A DNA stretch of 5,702 bases from UBA3210 sp963648895 (GTDB lineage Bacteria; Bacillota_I; Bacilli_A; RFN20; CAG-449): positions 1 to 5,702 of the forward strand of contig CAVJGK010000097.1 in NCBI GenBank assembly GCA_963648895.1, written 5' to 3'. The position numbers and the translations under genes were made by a program. Under the pieces are notes generated by a model that saw nothing but the letters and a program-made list of their open reading frames with translations, had not been told where the DNA came from and searched no databases. Position 1 is the first letter of the stretch. Every line of letters starts with the position of its first letter. This document shows positions 1 through 5,690 of this stretch, piece by piece.

Positions 1-149
1 CAACACCTGATGAAGCTATTAAACAAATAAAAGAAAAAGAATATGTTAATTCATTAGGATCATATCAAGGAGAAGTATTATTACTTGGCATATCCTATGA
101 TTCTAACACTCTAAAACACAGTTCAAAAGTAGAAATGATTAAGGTGTAA
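1..149 (+). CDS. 3' end of an AAA-ATPase-like / PD-(D/E)XK nuclease-domain protein (partial)
   Basis: The frame whose codons start at position 3 is open from the window edge to a TAA at 147-149 and gives 48 residues. It begins TPDEAIKQIKEKEY and continues through SYQGEVLLLGISYDSNT to end in EMIKV. The pattern of an 'EAI.QIKEK.Y' helix, then a strand 'GEVLLLGISYD', then a short polar tail, is what I know from the C-terminal PD-(D/E)XK-like domain of the AAA-ATPase-like (DUF1703-type) proteins. These are common and often multi-copy in gut Firmicutes and Bacteroidetes. The start, the ATPase domain and the nuclease catalytic residues are all outside the window, so activity cannot be judged. The role of the family is poorly defined. 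The last codons and the stop lie inside the left arm of an inverted repeat (140-262), so the native C-terminus may have been altered there. The family call is from memory of the motif pattern and is moderate. Confidence 0.6.
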   Translation, partial: TPDEAIKQIKEKEYVNSLGSYQGEVLLLGISYDSNTLKHSSKVEMIKV

Positions 150-262
150 TAGTATCTAATTAAAATTGAATATAACTTAAGAATTTGTCTATTTTTATAA
201 GGGTATACACTTGCCATTTAGTAGACAATTTGAGAATATTGCAATAGATATATTACACCTTA
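140..262. repeat. Long inverted repeat spanning the stop codon of the upstream gene
   Basis: TAAGGTGTAATA at 140-151 is the exact reverse complement of TATTACACCTTA at 251-262. Allowing one bulged G at 152, the match continues with TATCT (153-157) against AGATA (246-250), giving 17 pairs. A second inverted repeat is nested inside: TTGTCTA at 185-191 with TAGACAA at 222-228. No T-run follows either arm, so it is not a standard intrinsic terminator. The immediate flanks show no target-site duplication. It may be a small palindromic element, a MITE relic, or an RNA fold at the 3' end of the upstream transcript; the sequence does not decide which. Confidence 0.6.
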
Positions 263-287
263 TGGAAAAATTAAGATATGAGTAACT

Positions 288-422
288 ATGACAAAATATT
301 CTAATTCTACTAAGAAAGAAATGTGCATCAAAGTATGTGTTAACAAAGAATCTACTATTGTTGGCGCTAACAACGTAAGTGTCAAATCACTTCAAACTTC
401 TTATACAATTTGGGCTCTCTAA
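288..422 (+). pseudogene. Decayed IS3-family orfA (transposase helix-turn-helix) remnant
   Basis: An ATG at 288 opens a 44-codon frame that starts MTKYSNSTKKE and contains VSVKSLQTSY before ending in IWAL and a TAA at 420-422. In intact IS3/IS150-type OrfA proteins I know the N-terminus as 'MTKYS..FK.E...KVL.GES....A...G.S...L..W', a helix-turn-helix that binds the element ends. The spacing of MTKYS, the KV.V.KES segment and the S.KSLQ.SY.IW segment fits that pattern, but the alanine/glycine turn is eroded and the frame stops just after the helix-turn-helix. An intact OrfA runs to roughly 100 residues. There is no orfB or DDE domain downstream. The sequence before the ATG, ATGAGTAACT, resembles a worn Shine-Dalgarno region. 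I take this as a non-functional relic; an unrelated small ORF is possible. Confidence 0.5.
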
Positions 423-488
423 AGTAAATGTTGGTTGATGTCAAAAAAACTGTTGGTTAGCTCTCAATAAAAGAGCTGATTACTGAAG

Positions 489-508
489 TGAACCTCAAAA
501 GTTGGACA
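489..508 (+). mobile_element. Possible solo terminal inverted repeat of an IS3/IS150-like element
   Basis: The sequence TGAACCTCAAAAGTTGGACA resembles the TG..C...AAAAGTTGGACA ends typical of IS3/IS150-type insertion sequences. Read this way it would be a left end pointing rightwards. What follows is the operon terminator and lysC, not a transposase, and no matching inverted end occurs elsewhere in the window. If real, it is a remnant. The call rests on remembered similarity and the nearby orfA relic. Confidence 0.3.
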
Positions 509-523
509 AAGTGTGTAAGAATT

Positions 524-564
524 AAAAATCACTAAAAACAAAGAAAATGTTTTTAGTGATTTTT
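524..564 (-). terminator. Intrinsic terminator of the aspartate-to-spermidine operon (potentially bidirectional)
   Basis: AAAAATCACTAAAAACA (524-540) and its exact reverse complement (548-564) form a 17-bp stem with a 7-nt loop. The A-run on one side and the T-run on the other mean that either strand ends its hairpin in five U residues. It begins 23 bases past the lysC stop codon (588), so it most likely ends the minus-strand operon, and it could also stop rightward transcription from the accessory region. Stem length and position make the call strong; bidirectionality is inference. Confidence 0.88.
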
Positions 565-587
565 CATATATAATGCTTTAAATGATG

Positions 588-1913
588 TTAAGCGCTTATC
601 TTTTCATGGGCAAATCTATCATATAAAGCTTTAATCGCTGTATCAAAAACTTTATTAGAAATGCCTAAGATGATTTCATATTCTTCTAATCCTTGATCAA
701 TCATCTTGATGTTAATGTCCTTTTTTCCTAGCGTTTCAATAATTGCTCCTGAAGCACCAGGTTTATGTACCATATTACCTCCAACAACTGCCAAAAGGGC
801 GATATCTTCATCTTCATCGATTCTTTCAATGCCTGGAATTTTCTTTAAATCCGCAATCAAATCATAATATTTTTCTTCGACTGCATTCTTTTCTACCACG
901 ATACAAAAAGAATCAATCGATGTAGGCATATTTTCTATTTTGATATGGTAAGAAGAGAAAATTTGTAATACCTGCATCATTAAAGAGAGTTTATCAGAAG
1001 ATCTTGTTTTTAAGAAGGTGAGGGCTAAGAAATTTTTCTTTCCTGAGATACCAGTTACCAGATGTTTTCTATGCGTGATATTCTTCTTTACCCAAGTGCC
1101 TTCTTCATCTGGAGCATTGGTGTTTAAAACTAGGATTGGAATATCTTCTTCCATCAAAGGAAGAATCGTTTCTTCATGAAGGACGCTTGCACCCATAAAA
1201 GAGAGTTCTCTAAGTTCATCATAAGAGATTTGAGAGATATGTCTAGGCTCTAAGATAATTTTAGGATCTGCCATATAGAAACCGCAGACATCAGTGAAAT
1301 TCTCATAAAGATCTGCATGAGCCCCTTTAGCCATATATGAACCAGTTATATCTGATCCTCCTCTAGAGAAAAGACAAATCTTATAATTTGGATATGAACC
1401 ATAGAAACCTGGAACGACCATGTAATCATGAACAGAGACTGCTCTTTGAATGCATTCTAATGTCTCATCTTCGACGATTTTACCATTGTAATCGAAGTTG
1501 ATTAGTTCTCTAGAATCAACAAAATCAAAACCAAGATAACTAGCCATCATCTTCGCGGAGAAATATTCACCTCTGGAAACTAGTTCTTCTTCTGAGATTT
1601 TATCATTATCTAAACGCTCTTTGATGTCTAAAAAATCCTCATCTAAATCGATGTTGATATTTAGTTCTTCTTTGATCTTATAATATTTGTTTTTTACCTG
1701 TTCTAAAAGAGGTAAATAATCGACATGATATTTATGATGTTGATAAATAAGATAAAGCATATCGGTGACTTTGTTATCGCTTTTATCTGCCTTTCCAATC
1801 GCAGAAACAACGACAATTCTTCTATCGCTATCACTTTCAATGATATCTTTAATTTTTTTCCATTCCTCGGCGGTTGATAAAGAAGAACCACCGAATTTAC
1901 AAACCTTATACAT
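588..1913 (-). CDS. lysC: Aspartate kinase (monofunctional, two C-terminal ACT domains)
   Basis: A 441-residue protein that phosphorylates L-aspartate with ATP to give 4-phospho-L-aspartate, the first step towards aspartate semialdehyde. Visible motifs are the N-terminal KFGGSS (6-11) of the amino-acid kinase fold, VSAIGKA (36-42), SRGEYFSA (113-120), SRGGSDITG (183-191), TDVCGFYMADPK (207-218, the TDVDGIYTADPR-like nucleotide-site segment) and GASVLHEE (241-248). Two ACT regulatory domains follow, about 286-358 and 370-440, the second with the GASGAIIETLGKKDINIKMID segment split around 386-406. Length matches the family. No homoserine dehydrogenase is fused. The ATG overlaps the end of asd by 8 nt (ATGTATAA shared) and has AAGGGGA about six bases upstream, so translation is probably coupled. 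It is the last gene of the operon. The retained ACT pair predicts feedback by an amino acid, but which one cannot be read from the sequence. Its place beside asd and the two polyamine genes suggests an isozyme serving (nor)spermidine synthesis. Confidence 0.95.
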   Translation of the reverse strand: MYKVCKFGGSSLSTAEEWKKIKDIIESDSDRRIVVVSAIGKADKSDNKVTDMLYLIYQHHKYHVDYLPLLEQVKNKYYKIKEELNINIDLDEDFLDIKERLDNDKISEEELVSRGEYFSAKMMASYLGFDFVDSRELINFDYNGKIVEDETLECIQRAVSVHDYMVVPGFYGSYPNYKICLFSRGGSDITGSYMAKGAHADLYENFTDVCGFYMADPKIILEPRHISQISYDELRELSFMGASVLHEETILPLMEEDIPILVLNTNAPDEEGTWVKKNITHRKHLVTGISGKKNFLALTFLKTRSSDKLSLMMQVLQIFSSYHIKIENMPTSIDSFCIVVEKNAVEEKYYDLIADLKKIPGIERIDEDEDIALLAVVGGNMVHKPGASGAIIETLGKKDINIKMIDQGLEEYEIILGISNKVFDTAIKALYDRFAHEKISA

Positions 1914-2913
1914 TTAAATCCCCTTCTTTTTCTTCAATTATCTTTTTGACAATCTGTACAGCATTGCTGGCTGCACCTTTTCTGACGTTGTCTGCGACAG
2001 TATATAATAGAAGGCTATTAACACTTGCCAGGTCTTTTCTAATTCTACCTACATAGACTAAATCATTGCCTCTAGCCATAATGGAAGTAGGATAGAGATG
2101 ATTTTTTAAATCATCGACTATCTTGATTCCTTCATGACTGGCCATGACCTCTATGGCTTTTTTTATATCAACATCTTTTTCAAATTCTGCTTGAATCATC
2201 ACTCCATGTCCAACTTCAACTGGAACTCTAATACAAGTGCTAGAAATTTTTAAATCACTATGATGAAGAATCTTTCTTGTCTCATTGACCATCTTCATCT
2301 CTTCTTTGGTATATCCATTATCCATCATGACATCGATTTCAGGGATGCAGGTTTTAGATATATCATAAGGATAGAATTTAGGTTCTTCACCACTTTTACA
2401 TCTTCTTAAATCATCAATACCTTTTTTACCAGAACCTGCAACAGCTTGATAAGTGGTGTAGTGAACTTTGATGAGTTTAAATTCATCATCAAGTGGTTTT
2501 AAAGGAAGAACTGCTTGAATAGTGGAACAATTTGGATTGGCAATAATTTTTGATTTGCCTTTATAATCATTTAAGTTAATTTCTGGAACAATCAAAGCAC
2601 AATTTTCATCCATTCTCCATTGGGAAGAATTATCAATGACATAAGCTCCTTCATCTTTGGCTCTAGGAGCCCATATCTTAGATACTTCACTACCTGCAGA
2701 GAATAAAGCAAAATCAATATCTTTAAAACAACCTTCTTTTAAACCTTCTACTTCATATTCTTTTCCCTTGAAAACAATCTTAGTTCCAAGAGATTTTTCA
2801 CTAGCGAAAAGTTTTAAATTATTGATAGGGAGATCATATTCTTCGATTACCTTTATAAAAGTACGTCCGACTAATCCAGTCGCCCCGACAATTGCGAAAT
2901 TATAAGTTTTCAT
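1906..2913 (-). CDS. asd: Aspartate-semialdehyde dehydrogenase
   Basis: A 335-residue enzyme that reduces 4-phospho-L-aspartate with NADPH to L-aspartate 4-semialdehyde, the aldehyde used by the first gene of this operon. From the start chosen here the N-terminus reads MKTYNFAIVGATGLVG, with the Rossmann GATGLVG loop at 10-16. NPNCST (126-131) carries the catalytic Cys at 129, YQAVAGSG lies at 155-162, RVPVEVGHG (229-237) has substrate-binding Arg229 and the catalytic His236, and NETRK (210-214) is also conserved. Length is normal. Upstream in-frame ATGs at 2931 and 2922 are less likely: the one at 2913 has AAAGGA eight bases ahead and fits the usual family N-terminus. The gene overlaps the end of nspC by 14 nt and the start of lysC by 8 nt, consistent with a coupled polycistron. 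The same product also feeds lysine, threonine and methionine synthesis, so an exclusive polyamine role is inference from the neighbours. Confidence 0.96.
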   Translation of the reverse strand: MKTYNFAIVGATGLVGRTFIKVIEEYDLPINNLKLFASEKSLGTKIVFKGKEYEVEGLKEGCFKDIDFALFSAGSEVSKIWAPRAKDEGAYVIDNSSQWRMDENCALIVPEINLNDYKGKSKIIANPNCSTIQAVLPLKPLDDEFKLIKVHYTTYQAVAGSGKKGIDDLRRCKSGEEPKFYPYDISKTCIPEIDVMMDNGYTKEEMKMVNETRKILHHSDLKISSTCIRVPVEVGHGVMIQAEFEKDVDIKKAIEVMASHEGIKIVDDLKNHLYPTSIMARGNDLVYVGRIRKDLASVNSLLLYTVADNVRKGAASNAVQIVKKIIEEKEGDLNV

Positions 2914-4126
2914 TTTTATCATCCTTTCCAAGTCGATATTTAAAATCGTGATATCCGAAATGACAGAGTGTCTCTAAGGAATTATCGAGATTTAAAACCA
3001 AGATATCAGGAAGAGGCATTCCGTTAAATGTATTTGTTTTACAAGTTGTATATAAAGCCATATCTCCAAAGATTAGCATATCTTTTTCTTTTAATGGAGA
3101 AGGAAAAAGATAATCTCCAATCACATCTCCAGAAAGACATGTTTGACTTCCTAATCTTATGGAATATGAACAACCTTCTATATCGCTTTGATATAAAGGA
3201 GGTCTATAAGGCATTTCGATAACATCAGGCATATGACATGCTGCAGATGTATCAAGAATTGCAATATGATAAGAATTGTTATCAAAAGTATCTAATACTC
3301 TTGTAACAAGGAACCCTGCATCTAAAACAACAGCTTCTCCTGGTTCAAGATAGACTTCTACTTGATATGTATTTTGAATATGATTGATGCATTGTTCTAA
3401 TAGAGGGATATCATAATCTTCTCTAGTTATATGATGACCACCTCCGAAGTTAATCCATTTTAATTTATAAAGATATTTAGAAAATTTTTCTTCTAATGCA
3501 TCAAGGGTCTTTTTTAAATCGTCAGAATTTTGTTGACATAATGTATGGAAATGAATCCCATCTAGAAGGTTAAGAAGGTCTTCATCCATATATTTTTCAA
3601 ATGATGAAAGTGTAACACCTAATCTTGAACCTTCTGCACAAGGGTTATAGATATCATGTCCTACTTGAGTAGAACATTCAGGATTAATTCTTAAGCCAAT
3701 AGATTTTCCTTTTTCTTTGGCTTTGAAACCATATTTTTTTAATTGATTGATAGAATTGAAAACGATATGATCTGCATATAAAAGAAGCTCATCGAATTCA
3801 TCTTCTCTATATGCAGCGCAAAAGACGTGAACTTCTTTATTTGGCATTTCTTCTTTTCCTAATCTAGCTTCGAAAAGTCCGCTGGCTTCAGTACCAGAGA
3901 CATATTCTTCTAAGAGGGGATAAAGATTGAAATTAGAAAATGCTTTTTGAGCGAGTAAAATCTTACATCCAGTATCTTCTTGAACTTTTTTTAATATCTC
4001 TCCATCATGGATAAGCCCCTTTTTGTCAATGACAAAACAAGGGGTCTTTACATCATGAAAAAGAGAATATGGATCAAGGTCTAAAAAGCGTCTAAAGCTA
4101 TTTCTTGTATCTATTATTTTTTTCAT
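2900..4126 (-). CDS. nspC: Carboxynorspermidine/carboxyspermidine decarboxylase
   Basis: A 408-residue PLP enzyme of the alanine-racemase-fold decarboxylases, related to diaminopimelate and ornithine decarboxylases. It removes CO2 from carboxynorspermidine or carboxyspermidine to give norspermidine or spermidine. Motifs: TPCFVID (28-34) opening the barrel, LLAQKAFS (57-64) with the PLP-binding lysine at 61, HFHT (192-195), FGGGHH (227-232) for PLP phosphate, EPGE (261-264), CLSGD (330-334) with the active-site Cys and Asp given to the partner subunit, and ALYTT...NTFNGMPLP (357-373). The CLSGD and FNG patterns favour this subfamily over diaminopimelate decarboxylase. The ATG at 4126 follows the upstream stop by four bases. 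In-frame ATGs at 4177 and 4153 lie inside the upstream gene and lack a better site. About 25 residues precede the usual start of the domain, a modest N-terminal extension. Whether it prefers the C7 or C8 substrate cannot be read from the sequence; many enzymes accept both. Confidence 0.93.
   Translation of the reverse strand: MKKIIDTRNSFRRFLDLDPYSLFHDVKTPCFVIDKKGLIHDGEILKKVQEDTGCKILLAQKAFSNFNLYPLLEEYVSGTEASGLFEARLGKEEMPNKEVHVFCAAYREDEFDELLLYADHIVFNSINQLKKYGFKAKEKGKSIGLRINPECSTQVGHDIYNPCAEGSRLGVTLSSFEKYMDEDLLNLLDGIHFHTLCQQNSDDLKKTLDALEEKFSKYLYKLKWINFGGGHHITREDYDIPLLEQCINHIQNTYQVEVYLEPGEAVVLDAGFLVTRVLDTFDNNSYHIAILDTSAACHMPDVIEMPYRPPLYQSDIEGCSYSIRLGSQTCLSGDVIGDYLFPSPLKEKDMLIFGDMALYTTCKTNTFNGMPLPDILVLNLDNSLETLCHFGYHDFKYRLGKDDKNENL
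2922..2927 (-). promoter_or_regulatory. Ribosome binding site that decides the asd start
   Basis: On the minus strand AAAGGA precedes the ATG at 2913 by eight bases. The alternative ATG at 2922 would overlap or touch this site and the one at 2931 lies upstream of it, so the 2913 start is favoured. The site lies inside the last codons of nspC. Confidence 0.7.
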
Positions 4127-4130
4127 TTTA

Positions 4131-5390
4131 TTAATCCACCAAGACTGGGTCATCGCTTTCAGTGATTGGAAGTCCATGGTGATTTAAAGCGTCAATGAAT
4201 GGATCTGGATCAAATTCTTCAACGTTAAATACACCCTTTTTATTCCATTTACCGCTTAAGACCATCATTGCACCACACATCGCTGGTACCCCAGTGGTAT
4301 AAGAAATTGCTTGAGCCCCAGTTTCTTTATAAGCTTCTTGATGGTCGCAGACATTGTAGATGTAATAATGTTTTTCTTTACCATCTTTTTTACCAGTAAA
4401 GATACAACCAATATTTGTTTTACCCTTAGTTCTAGGACCTAATGTCGCAGGATCTGGTAAAAGAGCTTTTAAAAACTGAATTGGAATGATTTTTTGTCCA
4501 TTATAATCAATAGGTGTAGCGGTGAGTAATCCGCAATCACCAAGACATCTCATATGATCGAGATAAGATTGACCAAATGTCATGAAGAAACGAATTCTTT
4601 TTATCTCAGGATAATTTAAACCTAGAGATTCGATTTCTTCATGATGAAGAAGATACATATCCTTCATACCAACTTTATCAAAATTGTATTCTTTTTTGAT
4701 GCTCATGGCATCGATGCGATGCCATTTATGATCTTCCCAATATGCACCTGGGGATGAAACTTCACGAAGATTGATTTCAGGATTGAAATTAGTCGCGAAA
4801 GGATAACCATGGTCTCCGCCGTTACAATCAAGAATATCTAATGTATCAATAGTATCGAATTTATGCTTCTTTGCATAAGCAACATAAGCTTGGGTTACAC
4901 CTGGATCAAAACCACATCCTAAAACGGCAGTGACACCTGCTTTTTCAAATTTTTCTTTATATGCCCATTGGAAAGGATAATCAAAATAGGCATAGAATCC
5001 TTTCTGTTTGCATCTTTTATCATAATATTTTCTAAATTCTGGATCATTGACATCCTCTGGTTCATATGCGGCTGTATCAAGATAATGAACTTTGCATTGC
5101 ACGCATGCCTCCATGATGACAAGATTGTGATAAGGCATGCCCAAATGCATGACCATATCTGGTTTGTAGGACTTCAAAAGCGAGATCATCTCATCTAAAT
5201 TTCCTGCATCTACTTTGCAGGTCGTGATCTTCGTTTTTGTTGTAGGTTGAAGCTTTTCTTTTAAAACGTCACATTTAGATAATGTTCTAGATGCGATACA
5301 GATTTCTTCAAAAACACTTGGTACTTGTGTGCATTTTGTAATACCTACTGTTGCAACACCACCACATCCAATGATTAAAACTTTAGCCAT
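4131..5390 (-). CDS. Carboxynorspermidine/carboxyspermidine dehydrogenase (saccharopine dehydrogenase-like)
   Basis: A 419-residue cytosolic oxidoreductase of the saccharopine dehydrogenase (LYS1-like) family. In the polyamine route it joins L-aspartate 4-semialdehyde to putrescine or 1,3-diaminopropane as a Schiff base and reduces it with NADPH to carboxyspermidine or carboxynorspermidine. Seen in sequence: N-terminal Rossmann GCGGVATVG (8-16), the ASRTL segment (33-37) after strand two where NADPH preference is set, HLGMPYHN (82-89), YLDTAAYE (103-110), CGFDPGVT (159-166) and the late AISYTTGVPAMCG (361-373). Length is as expected. It is separated from true saccharopine dehydrogenase by its neighbour nspC, four bases downstream. 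The ATG at 5390 is chosen over one at 5420 because AAAGGAG lies six bases ahead and the protein then starts MAKVLIIGCGG. It is the first gene of the operon, preceded by the attenuator-type leader. Fifteen cysteines is a fairly high count; I attach no function to it. Confidence 0.93.
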   Translation of the reverse strand: MAKVLIIGCGGVATVGITKCTQVPSVFEEICIASRTLSKCDVLKEKLQPTTKTKITTCKVDAGNLDEMISLLKSYKPDMVMHLGMPYHNLVIMEACVQCKVHYLDTAAYEPEDVNDPEFRKYYDKRCKQKGFYAYFDYPFQWAYKEKFEKAGVTAVLGCGFDPGVTQAYVAYAKKHKFDTIDTLDILDCNGGDHGYPFATNFNPEINLREVSSPGAYWEDHKWHRIDAMSIKKEYNFDKVGMKDMYLLHHEEIESLGLNYPEIKRIRFFMTFGQSYLDHMRCLGDCGLLTATPIDYNGQKIIPIQFLKALLPDPATLGPRTKGKTNIGCIFTGKKDGKEKHYYIYNVCDHQEAYKETGAQAISYTTGVPAMCGAMMVLSGKWNKKGVFNVEEFDPDPFIDALNHHGLPITESDDPVLVD

Positions 5391-5396
5391 GTTATT

Positions 5397-5403
5397 CTCC
5401 TTT
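5397..5403 (-). promoter_or_regulatory. Ribosome binding site of the dehydrogenase gene
   Basis: Minus-strand AAAGGAG lies six bases before the ATG at 5390, nearly perfect against the 16S rRNA tail. The alternative ATG at 5420 has no such site and falls directly after the leader terminator, so it is unlikely to be used. The site is outside the terminator stem, so control in this leader would act on transcription rather than by hiding the ribosome site. Confidence 0.85.
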
Positions 5404-5432
5404 CCTGTGTTTAAACACATCTAAGTTTTAAT

Positions 5433-5468
5433 AAAAAAAACATAGTTGCAAATAGTGCAACTATGTTT
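5433..5468 (-). terminator. Intrinsic terminator inside the operon leader (attenuator)
   Basis: On the minus strand AAACATAGTTGCA (5468-5456) pairs with TGCAACTATGTTT (5450-5438) across a 5-nt loop, a perfect 13-bp stem. A run of eight T residues (5440-5433) overlaps the stem's base. The plus strand has only three T residues after the stem, so the terminator faces the operon. It lies about 43 bases before the start codon of the first gene, where it would stop the operon unless prevented. A further inverted pair, AAGTTTTAA (5475-5467 on the minus strand) and TTAAAACTT (5431-5423), flanks it and may compete with or extend it. Confidence 0.9.
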
Positions 5469-5571
5469 AAAACTTTCAGTGCTTCCATTTCTAATACAGG
5501 AATGGGTTTTTCAGAGTCTATATAGCAAAAAGTTACTTTTACTACTCTTATTGATTGTTTTACAAGTTGCA
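5456..5571 (-). promoter_or_regulatory. Candidate antiterminator pairing between leader RNA and terminator 5' arm
   Basis: Minus-strand TGCAACT (5571-5565) is complementary to AGTTGCA in the terminator 5' arm (5462-5456). In register with it, TAAAAC (5562-5557) is complementary to GTTTTA (5473-5468). The upstream segments also form the 3' half of an 11-bp helix of the leader fold (5558-5568 with 5605-5615), so that helix and this pairing cannot coexist. Neither can this pairing and the terminator. That is the mutually exclusive arrangement of an attenuator. It is a paper fold only. Confidence 0.45.
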
Positions 5572-5690
5572 TCTATGATGCATTTAATGGTTGTCGAAGT
5601 AACCAACTTACAAAATTTTCCCTATAAGGGATATCAATAGAGGCTTACGCCTCAATGGCAACGGATCTATCGCCACTTTCTGACTCTGAA
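5510..5690 (-). ncRNA. Structured 5' leader RNA with five-way junction, riboswitch candidate of unassigned class
   Basis: On the minus strand a 9-bp closing stem (5682-5690 with 5510-5518) encloses four helices. Helix A is 9 bp (5669-5677 with 5654-5662). Helix B is GAGGC/GCCTC with a GUAA tetraloop (5640-5653). Helix C is 7 bp (5633-5639 with 5549-5555). Helix D is a hairpin (5536-5544 with 5523-5532, one bulge). A, B and C abut with no linker. Helix C holds a hairpin (5619-5631) and an 11-bp helix (5605-5615 with 5558-5568), which itself carries hairpins at 5589-5604 and about 5569-5581. Three pairs of helix A, two of the 11-bp helix and one of D are G.U on this strand and A/C mismatches on the other, so the fold belongs to the operon transcript. 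A terminator follows about 40 bases later. The product could sense a polyamine, lysine or another metabolite. I did not find the conserved core of the lysine riboswitch, T-box, SAM, cobalamin, M-box, TPP or glycine classes. No promoter is seen; it must lie beyond 5702. Confidence 0.75.

Larger units (their letters stand above)
150..523. other. Accessory stretch without an intact gene
   Basis: Between the upstream gene and the operon terminator I find no intact gene. It holds most of the inverted repeat (140-262), the orfA-like relic (288-422), a small hairpin with arms AGCTCT 459-464 and AGAGCT 472-477 without a T-run, and an IS-end-like sequence near 489-508. TGTTGGTT occurs twice about 20 bases apart near 429 and 451. 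No RNA gene or promoter is convincing here. The make-up fits an area of repeated small insertions and decay beside the operon. Confidence 0.5.

Noticed and set aside
360..377. Near-perfect palindrome TTGTTGGCGCTAACAA as a possible operator.
   Set aside because: It falls within the orfA relic, no promoter is seen nearby, and it could be coding sequence by chance.
456..480. Hairpin with AGCTCT/AGAGCT arms as a terminator.
   Set aside because: The stem is only 6 strong pairs and neither strand has a T-run after it.
2900..4126. Diaminopimelate decarboxylase (lysA), which would make this a lysine operon.
   Set aside because: The CLSGD segment, the FNGMPLP ending and the dehydrogenase partner fit carboxynorspermidine decarboxylase better.
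4131..5390. True saccharopine dehydrogenase for lysine metabolism.
   Set aside because: The neighbouring nspC, asd and lysC fit the carboxy(nor)spermidine route, and no other alpha-aminoadipate genes are present.
5391..5420. Start of the dehydrogenase at 5420, adding ten residues (MCLNTGKENN).
   Set aside because: No ribosome site precedes it and it lies directly after the terminator. The ATG at 5390 has AAAGGAG at ideal spacing and yields the expected Rossmann N-terminus.
5485..5505. CCATT/AATGG hairpin between leader and terminator.
   Set aside because: Five pairs with a long loop are too weak to list as a feature; it may simply be linker.
5446..5640. A 64-codon plus-strand open frame with a leucine-rich middle, possibly a small membrane protein.
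   Set aside because: It begins inside the attenuator terminator and overlaps the structured leader. The leucine run comes from helix sequences, there is no Shine-Dalgarno site, and the G.U evidence points to the opposite strand as functional.
5510..5690. Lysine riboswitch, expected before an operon containing lysC and asd.
   Set aside because: The core segments I know for that class (the AGAGGNGCG-like start and the GCCGAAG-like segment) are not visible on either strand, and the long complex arm comes third among the junction helices, not first. A highly divergent member is not excluded.
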